Source: JBFFSQ01 sp041572275 (GTDB lineage: Bacteria; Pseudomonadota; Gammaproteobacteria; SZUA-229). Taken from it: a DNA stretch of 21,384 nt. Both the position numbers and the translations under genes were made by a program. Each line of letters begins with the position of its first letter. Position 1 is the stretch's first letter. Below are positions 1 through 8,557 of this stretch, in pieces. The stretch lies in assembly GCA_041572275.1 (NCBI GenBank), contig JBFFSQ010000028.1:1-21384 (forward strand), read 5' to 3'. The notes under the pieces are model-generated. The model was not told the DNA's origin. It did not search any database and was given only the letters and a program-made list of their open reading frames with translations.

Positions 1-2310
1 AGCTTGCATGAAACGGAAATACTTTGACTGTGGGGACAATTGACGAATAAAGTCCTGTTCTATTTTTGCATCTTCAGGGCGTATCGGCCGTATCAGAATA
101 TTCTTACCATCCGCCATTTGCCATTGTGTCACCAGGTGCCTCGGGTACGGATGGACAGCCATATGTGAATAAGGTTGTGCACCAGGGGTCTGATAGTCGA
201 TAACCATACGTGCATCGACCACCAACACACCCTGCTCATCTACTATCAGTGGATTAATATCCATTTCCCTGATTTGTGGAAGTTCGCAGACCATTTCTGA
301 TACACGCAACAATACATTTTCAAGTTCACGCATGTTAACTGCAGGCATATTCCTGAACGATGCAAGTAGTTTATGCACTTTTGATCCAGCAATGATTCTC
401 TGCGCAATAAAGCGATTTATTGGCGGCAGTGAAATCACTCTGTCACGCATGATCTCAACCATGGTACCACCGGCGCCAAAACTAATGGCTGGGCCAAACA
501 CCGAATCACGTATCACACCAATCATAATTTCACGGCTATGTGCTCTCTGATACATGCTTTCGATAGTGACGCCTTTGATAGTTGCATCGGGGCGTTTCTG
601 CTTTGCCATAGCGACTAATTCATTGAATATGTCACGCACCGCAGCTGCCGTTGTAATGTTCAGGCGCACGCCTGAGACATCTGACTTGTGGGTAATGTCC
701 GCAGAATTTATCTTCATTACGACCGGAAAGCCCAGGGTTTCTGCCATCACCAACGCCTGATTAGCAGTCTCAGCTTCCATAATTGTAACAACTGGTATAT
801 CAAATGCCTTCAGCACTGCCATAGTTTCCATATCGGACAGCGCCTTACGTTTTTCAGCCAGTGCTTCTTCAATAATCAAACGGGCGCCATTAATATCTGG
901 CTCACTGCTTTTATACAAGGGATCAGGCACCTGCATGAGCAACTGCTGATTACGCTGATAAGTGGCCATGTATGAAAAAGCTTCAACTGACGCCTCAGGG
1001 GTATCGAAATGGGCAATTTTTTTGTCCGCAAACAGTGCATGCGCTTTTTTCACCTGCTTGTCGCCCATCCAGCAAGTCAATACGGGCTTGTGACTTTTCT
1101 GTGCAATCTCTATAACGGCAAGCGCACTTTCATCAGATGCGGTCATTGCCTGGGGTGTCAGCATGACCAACACACCATCTACATTATCATCGGCCAAACA
1201 GGCTTCCACCGCATTTCGGTAACGTTCAGCATCTGCATCACCAAGGATATCTACCGGATTTCCATGCGACCAGTGATTCGGTAATTGTTGATTCAAGCTA
1301 TCGATAGTCTGCTGATTCAATTGTGCCATGACCACTTCTTGCTCAACGATACGATCACTCGCCATCACACCCGGCCCACCACCATTGGTCACAATAGCCA
1401 GACGATTACCCTTTACTCGGTATCCACGACTAGCCAGTAATTCTGCCGCAGAAAATAACTGTTTAATGGTATAGGCACGCACTGCACCGGCACGCTGAAT
1501 CGCCGCAAGAAAGACATCATCACTGCCTACCATCGCACCTGTGTGTGAAATAGCGACACGCGAACTCTCATCATAGCGACCTGATTTCACCACCACTACC
1601 GGCTTCATACGTGCAGCTATACGCAAGCCACTCATGAAACTTCGCGCATTACGTATGCCTTCAATGTATAAAAGAATGGAATGGGTATGAGGATCAAGCG
1701 CCAGATAACTGAGAATGTCGCCGAAATCAACATCCGCCGCATCACCCAGCGATAACATGGTAGAAAACCCAACACCGTGCCCCTGTGCCCAGTCAAGCAT
1801 GGCTGTGCACAGGGCACCGGATTGTGAAACCAGTGCCAGCTGACCCGCACGCGCCATGTTATGACTGAAGGTCGCATTTAGTCCCAACCTGGGGCGCATG
1901 ATACCCAGACAGTTGGGGCCAATAATTCGAATACCAAACTGCCGGGCCGATTCAATAATATCGTTTTGTAACTTTTTTCCAGCATCGCCTGCCTCAGCAA
2001 AACCTGCGGTTAATATGACCACCGCACGCACACCCACCTGGCCGCATTGATGAACAATTTCAGGCACTGTTGCTGCAGGCGTCGCCACCACGGCAAGGTC
2101 AATGTCTTTGTTAATATCGGCTATGGTTCTATAGACTTTGCGCCCCTGAACCTTACTGCGATGTAAATTAACTGGAAAGAGATCACCCTGAAATCCAGCC
2201 TTAACCAGATTTTTAAAAACAATAGTGCCGACTGCATTAGTGCGATTTGAGGCACCAAATACTGCAATTGATTTTGGTGAGAACACATGATCAAGATAGT
2301 GGTGACCCAT
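1..2310 (-). CDS. Pat-like bifunctional acyl-CoA synthetase (NDP-forming)/GNAT acetyltransferase, 3' end cut by window edge
   Basis: The reading frame is open from the ATG at 2308-2310 to base 1 (770 codons) and has no stop, so the C-terminus lies outside the window. The start is preceded by CAGGAG at a good distance. Order of domains: CoA-binding Rossmann region (FGASNRTNAVGT near residue 20), succinyl-CoA ligase-like domains (IGPNCLGIMRP, LVSQSGAL, VTNGGGPGVMASD), an ATP-grasp region (GFPVVMKINSADVTHKSDVSG), then the beginning of a GNAT domain (LIRPIRPEDA, near residue 735). This is the architecture of protein lysine acetyltransferase Pat/PatZ (YfiQ), which acetylates acetyl-CoA synthetase and other proteins in enteric bacteria. 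The active-site-type histidine of ADP-forming acyl-CoA synthetases is present as H256 in SHTGAMVG. It is divergent from a deacetylase-family gene. The family is clear; whether it acetylates proteins, makes acyl-CoA, or both is not. Confidence 0.9.
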   Translation of the reverse strand, partial: MGHHYLDHVFSPKSIAVFGASNRTNAVGTIVFKNLVKAGFQGDLFPVNLHRSKVQGRKVYRTIADINKDIDLAVVATPAATVPEIVHQCGQVGVRAVVILTAGFAEAGDAGKKLQNDIIESARQFGIRIIGPNCLGIMRPRLGLNATFSHNMARAGQLALVSQSGALCTAMLDWAQGHGVGFSTMLSLGDAADVDFGDILSYLALDPHTHSILLYIEGIRNARSFMSGLRIAARMKPVVVVKSGRYDESSRVAISHTGAMVGSDDVFLAAIQRAGAVRAYTIKQLFSAAELLASRGYRVKGNRLAIVTNGGGPGVMASDRIVEQEVVMAQLNQQTIDSLNQQLPNHWSHGNPVDILGDADAERYRNAVEACLADDNVDGVLVMLTPQAMTASDESALAVIEIAQKSHKPVLTCWMGDKQVKKAHALFADKKIAHFDTPEASVEAFSYMATYQRNQQLLMQVPDPLYKSSEPDINGARLIIEEALAEKRKALSDMETMAVLKAFDIPVVTIMEAETANQALVMAETLGFPVVMKINSADITHKSDVSGVRLNITTAAAVRDIFNELVAMAKQKRPDATIKGVTIESMYQRAHSREIMIGVIRDSVFGPAISFGAGGTMVEIMRDRVISLPPINRFIAQRIIAGSKVHKLLASFRNMPAVNMRELENVLLRVSEMVCELPQIREMDINPLIVDEQGVLVVDARMVIDYQTPGAQPYSHMAVHPYPRHLVTQWQMADGKNILIRPIRPEDAKIEQDFIRQLSPQSKYFRFMQA

Positions 2311-2385
2311 CAGCGACTCCTGTGCCACATTCAAGCGATACAAGCTAAACTAATTGAACTGACCCTCGATAGCAACAGCAATAGC

Positions 2386-2399
2386 CATCATCAATGATG
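2386..2399. repeat. 14-base palindrome in the divergent Pat/HDAC promoter region
   Basis: CATCAT-CA-ATGATG is a perfect 6+6 inverted repeat with a 2-base spacer. It lies in the 179-base gap between two divergent start codons (2310 and 2490). Its position fits an operator shared by both genes, but I recognise no regulator's consensus, and a 6-base arm can arise by chance. No convincing -35/-10 pair was found in this gap. Confidence 0.3.
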
Positions 2400-2489
2400 A
2401 GAAAATTGCTACAATTAAATGAAGTGTTCTCCCACTTAGCCGGAGACAGCGTTCACAGAATGCATTAATTTAATGTCAGCAGGCACACT

Positions 2490-3410
2490 ATGACTGTCGC
2501 ACTTATTACACATGCCGAATGCCAGCTTCATGATATGGGCCCAACTCATCCAGAAAGCCCGGCACGACTGCAGGCTATCCATGACCAGCTCATCACCTCA
2601 GGCCTGGACTGGATCATGCGTCATTATGAGGCCCCCAAAGCCAGTCGTGAACAATTACTCAGGGTGCATTCAGCTGACTATATACAAAGCGTATATGATG
2701 CTTCACCTGCTCAAGGCTATGCTCAAATAGGTGATGACGCCATCATGAACCCACACACACTTTCTGCTGCTTTACATGCAGCTGGTGCAGTGATACTGGG
2801 TGTTGACCTGGTTATGCGAAATGAAATTGATGACGTATTCTGTGCTGTTCGTCCACCTGGACATCATGCAGAACGCAGTCGAGCTATGGGCTTCTGTTTT
2901 TTTAACAATATTGCTGTCGCTGCAGCCCACGCACTTGAAAGATACCAGCTCGAACGCATCGCTATTATTGACTTCGATGTACACCACGGCAATGGAACAG
3001 AAGCCATTTTTAAGGACAATGAAAAGATCCTGCTTTGCTCAAGCTTTCAACATCCTTTTTATCCCCATACAGGTGCTGATACAGGTGGAGAGCATTTGAT
3101 TAACCTGCCCCTTGCCGCGGGTAGTGATGGTCACGTTTTTCGCCAAGCCATTACACAACATTGGCTACCCGCCTTACACAACTTCAAGCCTCAACTGATT
3201 CTATGTTCCGCAGGATTTGATGCCCATATCGAGGATGAAATGGCCAACCTGAAACTAAACGAATCTGATTACGAATGGGTCACCAGTGAAATTAAAAGTA
3301 TCGCCATACAATATGCAGAAGGACGTGTAGTATCCAGTCTGGAAGGAGGTTATGCCTTATCGGCCCTGGGCCGTAGTGTAGTCGCACATATTAAGGCACT
3401 GTTAAATTAA
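2490..3410 (+). CDS. Histone deacetylase-family (class II-like) zinc amidohydrolase
   Basis: A 306-residue protein of the arginase/deacetylase fold, with the usual length for bacterial HDAC-like amidohydrolases (HDAH, acetylpolyamine amidohydrolase, AcuC). Visible active-site parts: the tandem histidines H125-H126 in RPPGHHAE, zinc ligands D163 and H165 in DFDVHHGNGT, the third ligand D244 in SAGFDAH, and the catalytic tyrosine Y288 in LEGGYAL. All needed residues are present, so the enzyme should be active. Substrate cannot be read from sequence: acetyl-lysine in protein, acetylated polyamine or another amide are all possible. No signal peptide, so cytoplasmic. The ATG at 2490 starts at the conserved N-terminus and has a modest AGCAGG upstream. 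The divergent neighbour is a Pat-like acetyltransferase, which suggests a reversible acetylation pair. Confidence 0.93.
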   Translation: MTVALITHAECQLHDMGPTHPESPARLQAIHDQLITSGLDWIMRHYEAPKASREQLLRVHSADYIQSVYDASPAQGYAQIGDDAIMNPHTLSAALHAAGAVILGVDLVMRNEIDDVFCAVRPPGHHAERSRAMGFCFFNNIAVAAAHALERYQLERIAIIDFDVHHGNGTEAIFKDNEKILLCSSFQHPFYPHTGADTGGEHLINLPLAAGSDGHVFRQAITQHWLPALHNFKPQLILCSAGFDAHIEDEMANLKLNESDYEWVTSEIKSIAIQYAEGRVVSSLEGGYALSALGRSVVAHIKALLN

Positions 3411-3441
3411 AGCCATATATAATTAACAGTGCAAAATTTTT
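3396..3441 (+). terminator. Candidate intrinsic terminator between convergent HDAC and deaD genes
   Basis: GCACTGTTAA (3396-3405) and TTAACAGTGC (3423-3432) form a perfect 10-bp inverted repeat with a 17-base AT-rich loop, followed by AAAATTTTT ending at 3441. The left arm overlaps the last codons of the deacetylase gene. The T-run is on the plus strand, so it best serves the deacetylase transcript. The stem also lies just past the helicase stop codon (3450) but lacks a T-run in that direction. The long loop and AT content make it moderate in strength. Confidence 0.55.
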
Positions 3442-3449
3442 AGATCCAG

Positions 3450-5252
3450 TTAAGGCCGAGGGCTGGGTTTTCTATTCTTTCTCGCTTTTTTCTTGGTTTT
3501 TTTAGCTTTTACTTCGTCTTTTTTTCGCCCTTTGCCTATGTTTTTAGTTTTGCTCTTCCTGTCTTTTTGTACAGGCGCGCCATCTTTTGCCAAGCGTGAA
3601 ATTTTCAACTGCTGACCGGATACCCAGACCTTTTTCAGATCATTAAATACCTCCCTCGGCATACCGGAGGGCAAATCAACCAGGCTATAGTCGTCAAAAA
3701 TATTGATGCGTCCTATGTACTGACTATCCATGCCTGCCTCATTGGCGATGGCTCCAACAATATTGCCCGGCTGCACCTTGTGATTATGACCCACTTCGAT
3801 ACGGTAACGCTCCATCCCTTCTTCCGGCTCTGACTCTCTTCTTGGTGCGCGCTCACGTTCCTGGCGCACCTGTTTTTTACGCGCTGGCTTTTCATCTTTG
3901 TCCCAGCTTTCTTTTGCCTTGCGTTGTGGTTTGTTCTGTAACAGAAAAGGACTATCACCCTGTAACAGTTGAGCAAGTGCTGCCGCAATCTCTGTTGCAG
4001 GCACATTATGCTCCTGTTCATATTGTTCGACCATTTGATGAAACAATCCCAAGTCTTCGGTCGCCAGAGTGTCGGTAATTCGTTGTTTAAATTTAGCTAT
4101 CCGCTTGTCATTGATCAGCTCGGTTGACGGCAACTCCATAATATCAATCTTCTTCCGTGTCGCTTTTTCTATGGCACTTAACATACGTTTTTCACGGGGT
4201 GCGACAAACAGAATAGCATCACCTTCTCGCCCGGCACGTCCGGTGCGGCCAATTCGATGTACATAAGCTTCTGTGTCATGGGGGATATCATAGTTCACCA
4301 CGTGACTGATACGTGGCACATCAAGACCACGAGCGGCCACATCGGTCGCTACCAAAATATCGAGCCGGCCATTTTTCAACTGCTCAATGGTACGCTCACG
4401 CTGACTCTGTTGAATATCACCATTGATGGCTGCGGCGGCATAACCACGGGCTTCCAGTTTTTCTGCCAGTTCAGCCGTGGAATTTTTTGTGCGCACGAAA
4501 ATAATCATGGCATCAAAATCTTCGGCTTCGAGAATACGTGTTAAGGCATCCAGCTTGTGTACACCACTGACTGGCCAGAAACGCTGACGAATGGTCTCGG
4601 CTGTAGTCGTGGTCACCTTGATAGTTACCTGTTCCGGATCATTGAGGTATTTTGTGGCAATACGACGAATCTGTTGCGGCATGGTGGCTGAAAACAGGGC
4701 AATTTGACGATCTTCCGGTGTCTGCTCAAGTATCCACTCAACATCATCGATAAAGCCCATACGCAGCATTTCATCGGCCTCATCCAGTACCAGCGTCGTC
4801 AGATTGGCCAGTTTCAGAGTCCCTCGGCGCATATGATCCATCACCCGTCCAGGCGTGCCTACCACCACATGAACACCACGCTCCAGTGCGCGAATCTGTC
4901 CACGATAATCCTGGCCACCATATATCGGCAACACATGAAAACCTTTCATATGTGAGGCATATTTCTGAAACGCCTCAGCCACCTGAATGGCCAGTTCACG
5001 GGTCGGTGCCAGTACCAGCACCTGCGGATCTTTCTGCTTCAGATCGATATTCGATAACACGGGTAGAGCGAAAGCAGCCGTTTTACCAGTGCCGGTTTGC
5101 GCCTGCCCCAGTACATCTCTGCCTTCCAGCAACAGCGGAATCGTTTGAGCCTGAATGGGTGAAGGGGTTTCATAACCCACTTCATCCAGTACTTCTAAAA
5201 TAGGTGTTTTCAGCGCTAATTGATTAAACGCGGTTACCGTGTCGGTGGTCAT
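3450..5252 (-). CDS. deaD: DEAD-box ATP-dependent RNA helicase, DeaD/CsdA type
   Basis: A 600-residue cytoplasmic helicase that unwinds short RNA duplexes; the family acts in ribosome assembly, mRNA decay and cold adaptation. Motifs in order: Q-motif region (FNQLALKTPILEVLDEVGYE), Walker A AQTGTGKT (51-58), PTRELA (83-88), TPGR (133-136), DEAD (157-160), SAT (188-190), then ARGLD and HRIGRTGR in the second RecA domain. A DbpA-type RNA-binding domain spans about 481-554 (YRIEVGHNHKVQPGNIVGAI). A very basic 46-residue Lys/Arg tail ends the protein. I chose the ATG at 5252, preceded by TCAGGTAA, over an in-frame TTG at 5324, because homology begins just after MTTDTVTAFNQL. The gene is monocistronic, convergent with the deacetylase gene. 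DeaD and CsdA are the same protein; the C-terminal RNA-binding domain separates it from RhlE-type helicases. Confidence 0.95.
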   Translation of the reverse strand: MTTDTVTAFNQLALKTPILEVLDEVGYETPSPIQAQTIPLLLEGRDVLGQAQTGTGKTAAFALPVLSNIDLKQKDPQVLVLAPTRELAIQVAEAFQKYASHMKGFHVLPIYGGQDYRGQIRALERGVHVVVGTPGRVMDHMRRGTLKLANLTTLVLDEADEMLRMGFIDDVEWILEQTPEDRQIALFSATMPQQIRRIATKYLNDPEQVTIKVTTTTAETIRQRFWPVSGVHKLDALTRILEAEDFDAMIIFVRTKNSTAELAEKLEARGYAAAAINGDIQQSQRERTIEQLKNGRLDILVATDVAARGLDVPRISHVVNYDIPHDTEAYVHRIGRTGRAGREGDAILFVAPREKRMLSAIEKATRKKIDIMELPSTELINDKRIAKFKQRITDTLATEDLGLFHQMVEQYEQEHNVPATEIAAALAQLLQGDSPFLLQNKPQRKAKESWDKDEKPARKKQVRQERERAPRRESEPEEGMERYRIEVGHNHKVQPGNIVGAIANEAGMDSQYIGRINIFDDYSLVDLPSGMPREVFNDLKKVWVSGQQLKISRLAKDGAPVQKDRKSKTKNIGKGRKKDEVKAKKTKKKARKNRKPSPRP

Positions 5253-5543
5253 GTGTATTACCTGAAAAAATATAGAATGGAGAAACGTCTGGGGGAGACT
5301 CTGTCTGTTGAAAGTCCGAGTCAAAATCAGAAGGTGTGTCTAGTGTAACGGTTTGTCGGCTCGCTTGCATGCTTTATTTGCACCTATAAGTCGCGTCAGG
5401 GCGCATCTTCACCCGATAATGACACTCACACCACAGGAGTTAATTATAGCCCAGATGACACTGTTTTTGTGCTGTGGACATCCGCTTCGAAGACTACTAG
5501 CATTAGTGTTATTGATTGTCGTTACACAGATACGGAATGACCA
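5253..5543. other. 291-base intergenic stretch upstream of deaD and the membrane-protein gene
   Basis: This gap separates the divergent helicase (minus) and membrane-protein (plus) genes and should hold both promoters and leaders. A weak minus-strand TACACT hexamer lies near 5343-5348, but I find no good -35. An AGGAG at 5436-5440 on the plus strand precedes no well-spaced start codon. deaD genes often have long regulated leaders, and nothing here contradicts that, but I see no defined structure. Confidence 0.35.
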
Positions 5544-6059
5544 ATGTCGATATACCAGCAACTACGCAATCAATGGCCCTGGAACCCCACCTACCTGCAA
5601 CTCTACAGGTTATTACCCTTGTTCATGAGTCTGCTACTGGTGTTGATCTTTTTCAATCAATTGCAGTTCTACGCCAGTCTGTTTTTATTACTTATCCCTA
5701 TTGGTGTGTTACTACACACCATCTATTCGTCCATTGAACGTAGAGTTGACGTACTACGCCACTGCAAATCGGCACAAAATGGAGAAGTCGCTGACAGTAT
5801 GATGATGTTCGGGCAACAACCGTCACCTGGCGTCGCCATATTACGCGACACGGTCCTGGTCCTGATTCCCATAGAAGGACGTCGCCGCAAGCTGCAACTG
5901 GCGGATATTGCATCAGTACAGGAAAGTCACAAATTGGCGGGCAAGTTTGTATGGGGCAAACACATCTTCCAGCTCACCACTCAACATGGCAAAACACTGA
6001 CATTTGCCGTAGCCAAAACCATTGGCAATCGCTGGTCAAAGTTGCTTAACCATGATTGA
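5544..6059 (+). CDS. Small inner-membrane protein with two predicted helices, function unknown
   Basis: A 171-residue protein I do not recognise. Two strongly hydrophobic stretches (about residues 20-39 and 42-62, including LLVLIFF and LFLLLIPIGVLL) form a hairpin in the inner membrane. They are followed by a charged segment (SSIERRVDVLRHCKSA) and a soluble C-terminal domain of about 90 residues rich in short alternating-hydrophobic strands (GVAILRDTVLVLIPIEGRRRKLQLADIASVQ). Arg/Lys placement puts the C-terminal domain in the cytoplasm. The strand pattern resembles small PH-like domains of bacterial membrane proteins, but that is a guess. The ATG at 5544 has GGAATG about ten bases upstream. 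It stands alone between deaD and a convergent small gene. Confidence 0.7.
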   Translation: MSIYQQLRNQWPWNPTYLQLYRLLPLFMSLLLVLIFFNQLQFYASLFLLLIPIGVLLHTIYSSIERRVDVLRHCKSAQNGEVADSMMMFGQQPSPGVAILRDTVLVLIPIEGRRRKLQLADIASVQESHKLAGKFVWGKHIFQLTTQHGKTLTFAVAKTIGNRWSKLLNHD

Positions 6060-6139
6060 CAGCATCAGGGCATTCAGAAAGACCGTAGCTAATCAGGCAA
6101 ACAATAAAGCCACCATAATCTATGAGCCTGGCTCAAACA

Positions 6140-6358
6140 TTAGAATTTTTGCGGGCGGACTGTCACTGTCTTGATATCATGCTTTATGGCGTGTTTTACA
6201 TAATCACCTGTATCAGGCCGCATTTTAATCTGCAGACTGTTGTCGTTCCTGACACTCTGATCATCAACTTTACTAACTAATTGATTGTGCTCTGCTTTTG
6301 TTGCCGACGCCATAAACATAACTGTCAATATTGCGATAAGGTAGGCGAAATGTTTCAT
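6140..6358 (-). CDS. Short exported protein of 72 residues, function unknown
   Basis: The product begins MKHFAYLIAILTVMFMASATKAEH, a clear Sec signal peptide with likely cleavage at TKA|EH near residue 20. The remaining ~50 residues are polar and charged (KVDDQSVRNDNSLQIKMRPD, KHAIKHDIKTVTVRPQ), with no cysteine and no recognisable domain. I chose the ATG at 6358 over a TTG two codons earlier because TCAGGAG then sits at ideal spacing. A minus-strand TATAAA at 6382-6387 could be its -10 element. It lies 159 bases downstream of the barrel gene on the same strand, so it may be an extra member of that cluster or a separate unit. Confidence 0.6.
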   Translation of the reverse strand: MKHFAYLIAILTVMFMASATKAEHNQLVSKVDDQSVRNDNSLQIKMRPDTGDYVKHAIKHDIKTVTVRPQKF

Positions 6359-6517
6359 ATCCAATACTCCTGATCGAATCTTTTATACAGAGCACATATT
6401 AATTAACACGCTTAACAAATAATAAACGTTCCCTTTATTTTAATAAGGGTTGAATTCAAAACAGCAAACAGCGATCGATTTTAGTTTATTTGCGAATGCA
6501 GTTAATCGGGCATCACA

Positions 6518-8536
6518 CTAAAAGGTATAGACATAGCCCGCATATAAGCGTTGATTTTTTTCATTGCTATCTGTCGTTACAGGATTTTTCACCTCTTTAT
6601 CTTCATAACTCAATTCCATCTCAAACTGCCAGTGTTTACTCATTTTATTTTTAATACTGACCGATGGCCTGATTGCAGTGGAGGAACGACCATCATCATA
6701 ATCGCGCGTATCATATCGAAGCCTGGGATTAATCCGCCAGGATCGATTCACTCGGAGCTTTGAACTAAAACTGACTAACAGCACATCTGATGTCGACAAC
6801 TGACTGGATCGCATATTAACCATATTCGAGTCATTTGACGTAAATACATTGTTCGCCACTAAACCCACAGAGTAACTATATTCATTCCCTGTGTCCTGCA
6901 ACGCTTCAACACCTGCTGACGCAATAGTGCCTGACATATTCGACACAGTAACATCTGCAGTCACTCGCAAAGCATCATCAACATAGTGTGCATAATTCGC
7001 AGTTATTGATTTATATACAGCCGTCCTATCCAGTGATAGCTGCTCTATTTCATCTTCTGTCAAGGTACTTAATAAATCTGACAATGACGACACCCCAACC
7101 TGCCCTTGTAAAGCATTTGTGGTCGTAAGAAATGGAGTCTTCCGATAATCAGCCATGACACTTAATGAAGAACCACTCTGATAACGTTGATTCAACGTTA
7201 TCAGATAGAAGTTTACAGTTTCGTATTGTATTGAGTAATCCAGAAGCGTATAAAATGCTTGCTGCTTATTCTGGTATCCGGTATCGACTGCTATTTCCTG
7301 ACGATCCTGAATATCATCTGCCTGTTGTTCAAGATAGAAAAGATTGGTCTTCCAGCTGCTGGCCTCAGGCATCAACTCAAGACCCATACTGTAAAAATGT
7401 TTGTCCTGCCTATCATCAACGGTTTCATTAAATTCTACCGGGTAGCCAAAGACCAATTTCGCCTTATAACCTGGTGAAACTCGATAACCCAAATCTGCAC
7501 CATCATAACGATTGAAGATACTGATGGTTTTATGCTTTTGTCGACCGAACCGCATATCAAACACACCGTCTCGACTGCTCATATAAAAATACAATGAGGT
7601 CAGACGTTCTTTATTTGCCTCACTGTCTTCAGTGTCATAAACATGTGTTGCTGCCACATTGGCTTCCATAGGAGATTTCTTATTATTATTCCTGGCCGTG
7701 TAGTTGATATTTGTAGATAGCGATGAATTGGCCGTAATCGAACCTATATCATCGTTATCAACATCATCTCGATAATAAAACTGATACAAATTGCCATAGT
7801 GCTGCCACTTTTCTTCTGTCATTCGTAGCTGCTGAGTTCTTTTTACAAATGCGGTGGGCAATCGCTGTGCAAGCAGGGCATCCAGTCGCTGTTTAACCCT
7901 GACCGCCCCCTCGGTCGAGGGATACGCTTCCAGATACAACTGATACTCAGCCTTTGCATGCGCCAGTTGTCGATTACTTTCACGAGCAAGCCCAAGATTC
8001 TCCAGTGCCTGCTGCTGGTATTCATTCGTTGGCGCATTGATTATTTTTGTATATATACCAATGGCTTTTGTATAGCGCTTTTCCTGCATGGATTGATTTG
8101 CCAGTAGCATTAACGCTTTCACAGGGACAAGCTCACCGGCTATCTGTTTTGACGCTATTGCAAGCTGTGGGAACTGTTTTTTCAGCCATTGTTCAACAAA
8201 TGGATATTCTTCTGTTTTTAACGTATCGATCCTGACATTCAAATAATCATACTCGATAGTTTCCATAACTGCCTGCGCATCTGAGTGCGTCTTAAAAAAT
8301 CCCATTCTCAAATTATATTCAATTTTGGCACCCGCACGCTGTCTGATCACATACAGCTTGTATTGTTTTAAATCAGTCGCAGTCATTTTAGGCATCTGAA
8401 TTTTCTGTGCTGATGTAGCCAGATTTATGACATAGTTATAATCTTCGACCTGATCAACTTTTGTCGCTGCAAAACCACTACTTACCATCATCATGATAGC
8501 TGACAGAATAATCAGTATTGTCTTGCAAGCTTCCAT
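6518..8536 (-). CDS. Outer-membrane beta-barrel with N-terminal SPOR-like and TPR-like regions; candidate porin partner of the multiheme cytochrome
   Basis: A 672-residue exported protein. Signal peptide: MEACKTILIILSAIMMMVSS with cleavage near GFA|AT. Residues about 34-105 (YVINLATS..., LYVIRQRAGAKIEYNLRMGFF) have the strand/helix pattern of a SPOR domain. Residues about 141-225 hold at least two TPR-like helical hairpins (ALENLGLARESNRQLAHAKA). From about 245 to the end, alternating-hydrophobic strands separated by polar Asp/Asn-rich turns indicate a large beta-barrel, ending in LYAGYVYTF with the terminal phenylalanine typical of BAM substrates. It starts 21 bases after the cytochrome stop codon, so the two are almost surely co-transcribed and the barrel could house or contact the cytochrome. 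An alternative is a TPR-barrel exporter such as those for polysaccharide (PgaA/BcsC-like), but no polysaccharide genes are near. The family is unknown to me. Confidence 0.75.
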   Translation of the reverse strand: MEACKTILIILSAIMMMVSSGFAATKVDQVEDYNYVINLATSAQKIQMPKMTATDLKQYKLYVIRQRAGAKIEYNLRMGFFKTHSDAQAVMETIEYDYLNVRIDTLKTEEYPFVEQWLKKQFPQLAIASKQIAGELVPVKALMLLANQSMQEKRYTKAIGIYTKIINAPTNEYQQQALENLGLARESNRQLAHAKAEYQLYLEAYPSTEGAVRVKQRLDALLAQRLPTAFVKRTQQLRMTEEKWQHYGNLYQFYYRDDVDNDDIGSITANSSLSTNINYTARNNNKKSPMEANVAATHVYDTEDSEANKERLTSLYFYMSSRDGVFDMRFGRQKHKTISIFNRYDGADLGYRVSPGYKAKLVFGYPVEFNETVDDRQDKHFYSMGLELMPEASSWKTNLFYLEQQADDIQDRQEIAVDTGYQNKQQAFYTLLDYSIQYETVNFYLITLNQRYQSGSSLSVMADYRKTPFLTTTNALQGQVGVSSLSDLLSTLTEDEIEQLSLDRTAVYKSITANYAHYVDDALRVTADVTVSNMSGTIASAGVEALQDTGNEYSYSVGLVANNVFTSNDSNMVNMRSSQLSTSDVLLVSFSSKLRVNRSWRINPRLRYDTRDYDDGRSSTAIRPSVSIKNKMSKHWQFEMELSYEDKEVKNPVTTDSNEKNQRLYAGYVYTF

Positions 8537-8557
8537 ATCAATCTCAACGCCACCTAT

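Noticed and set aside
5253..5324. Longer N-terminus of the helicase from a TTG at 5324
   Set aside because: The extra 24 residues are not family-like, and the ATG at 5252 has its own ribosome site directly before the conserved N-terminus.
5455..5628. 57-codon plus-strand frame with a hydrophobic, Cys-containing start (MTLFLCCGHPLRR...)
   Set aside because: It overlaps the better-supported membrane-protein gene at 5544 in another frame, its AGGAG is about 14 bases from the ATG, and the C-terminal half has no protein-like pattern.
6431..6449. CCCTTTATTTTAATAAGGG as a terminator of the barrel operon
   Set aside because: Only five bases pair without bulging and no T-run follows on the minus strand.
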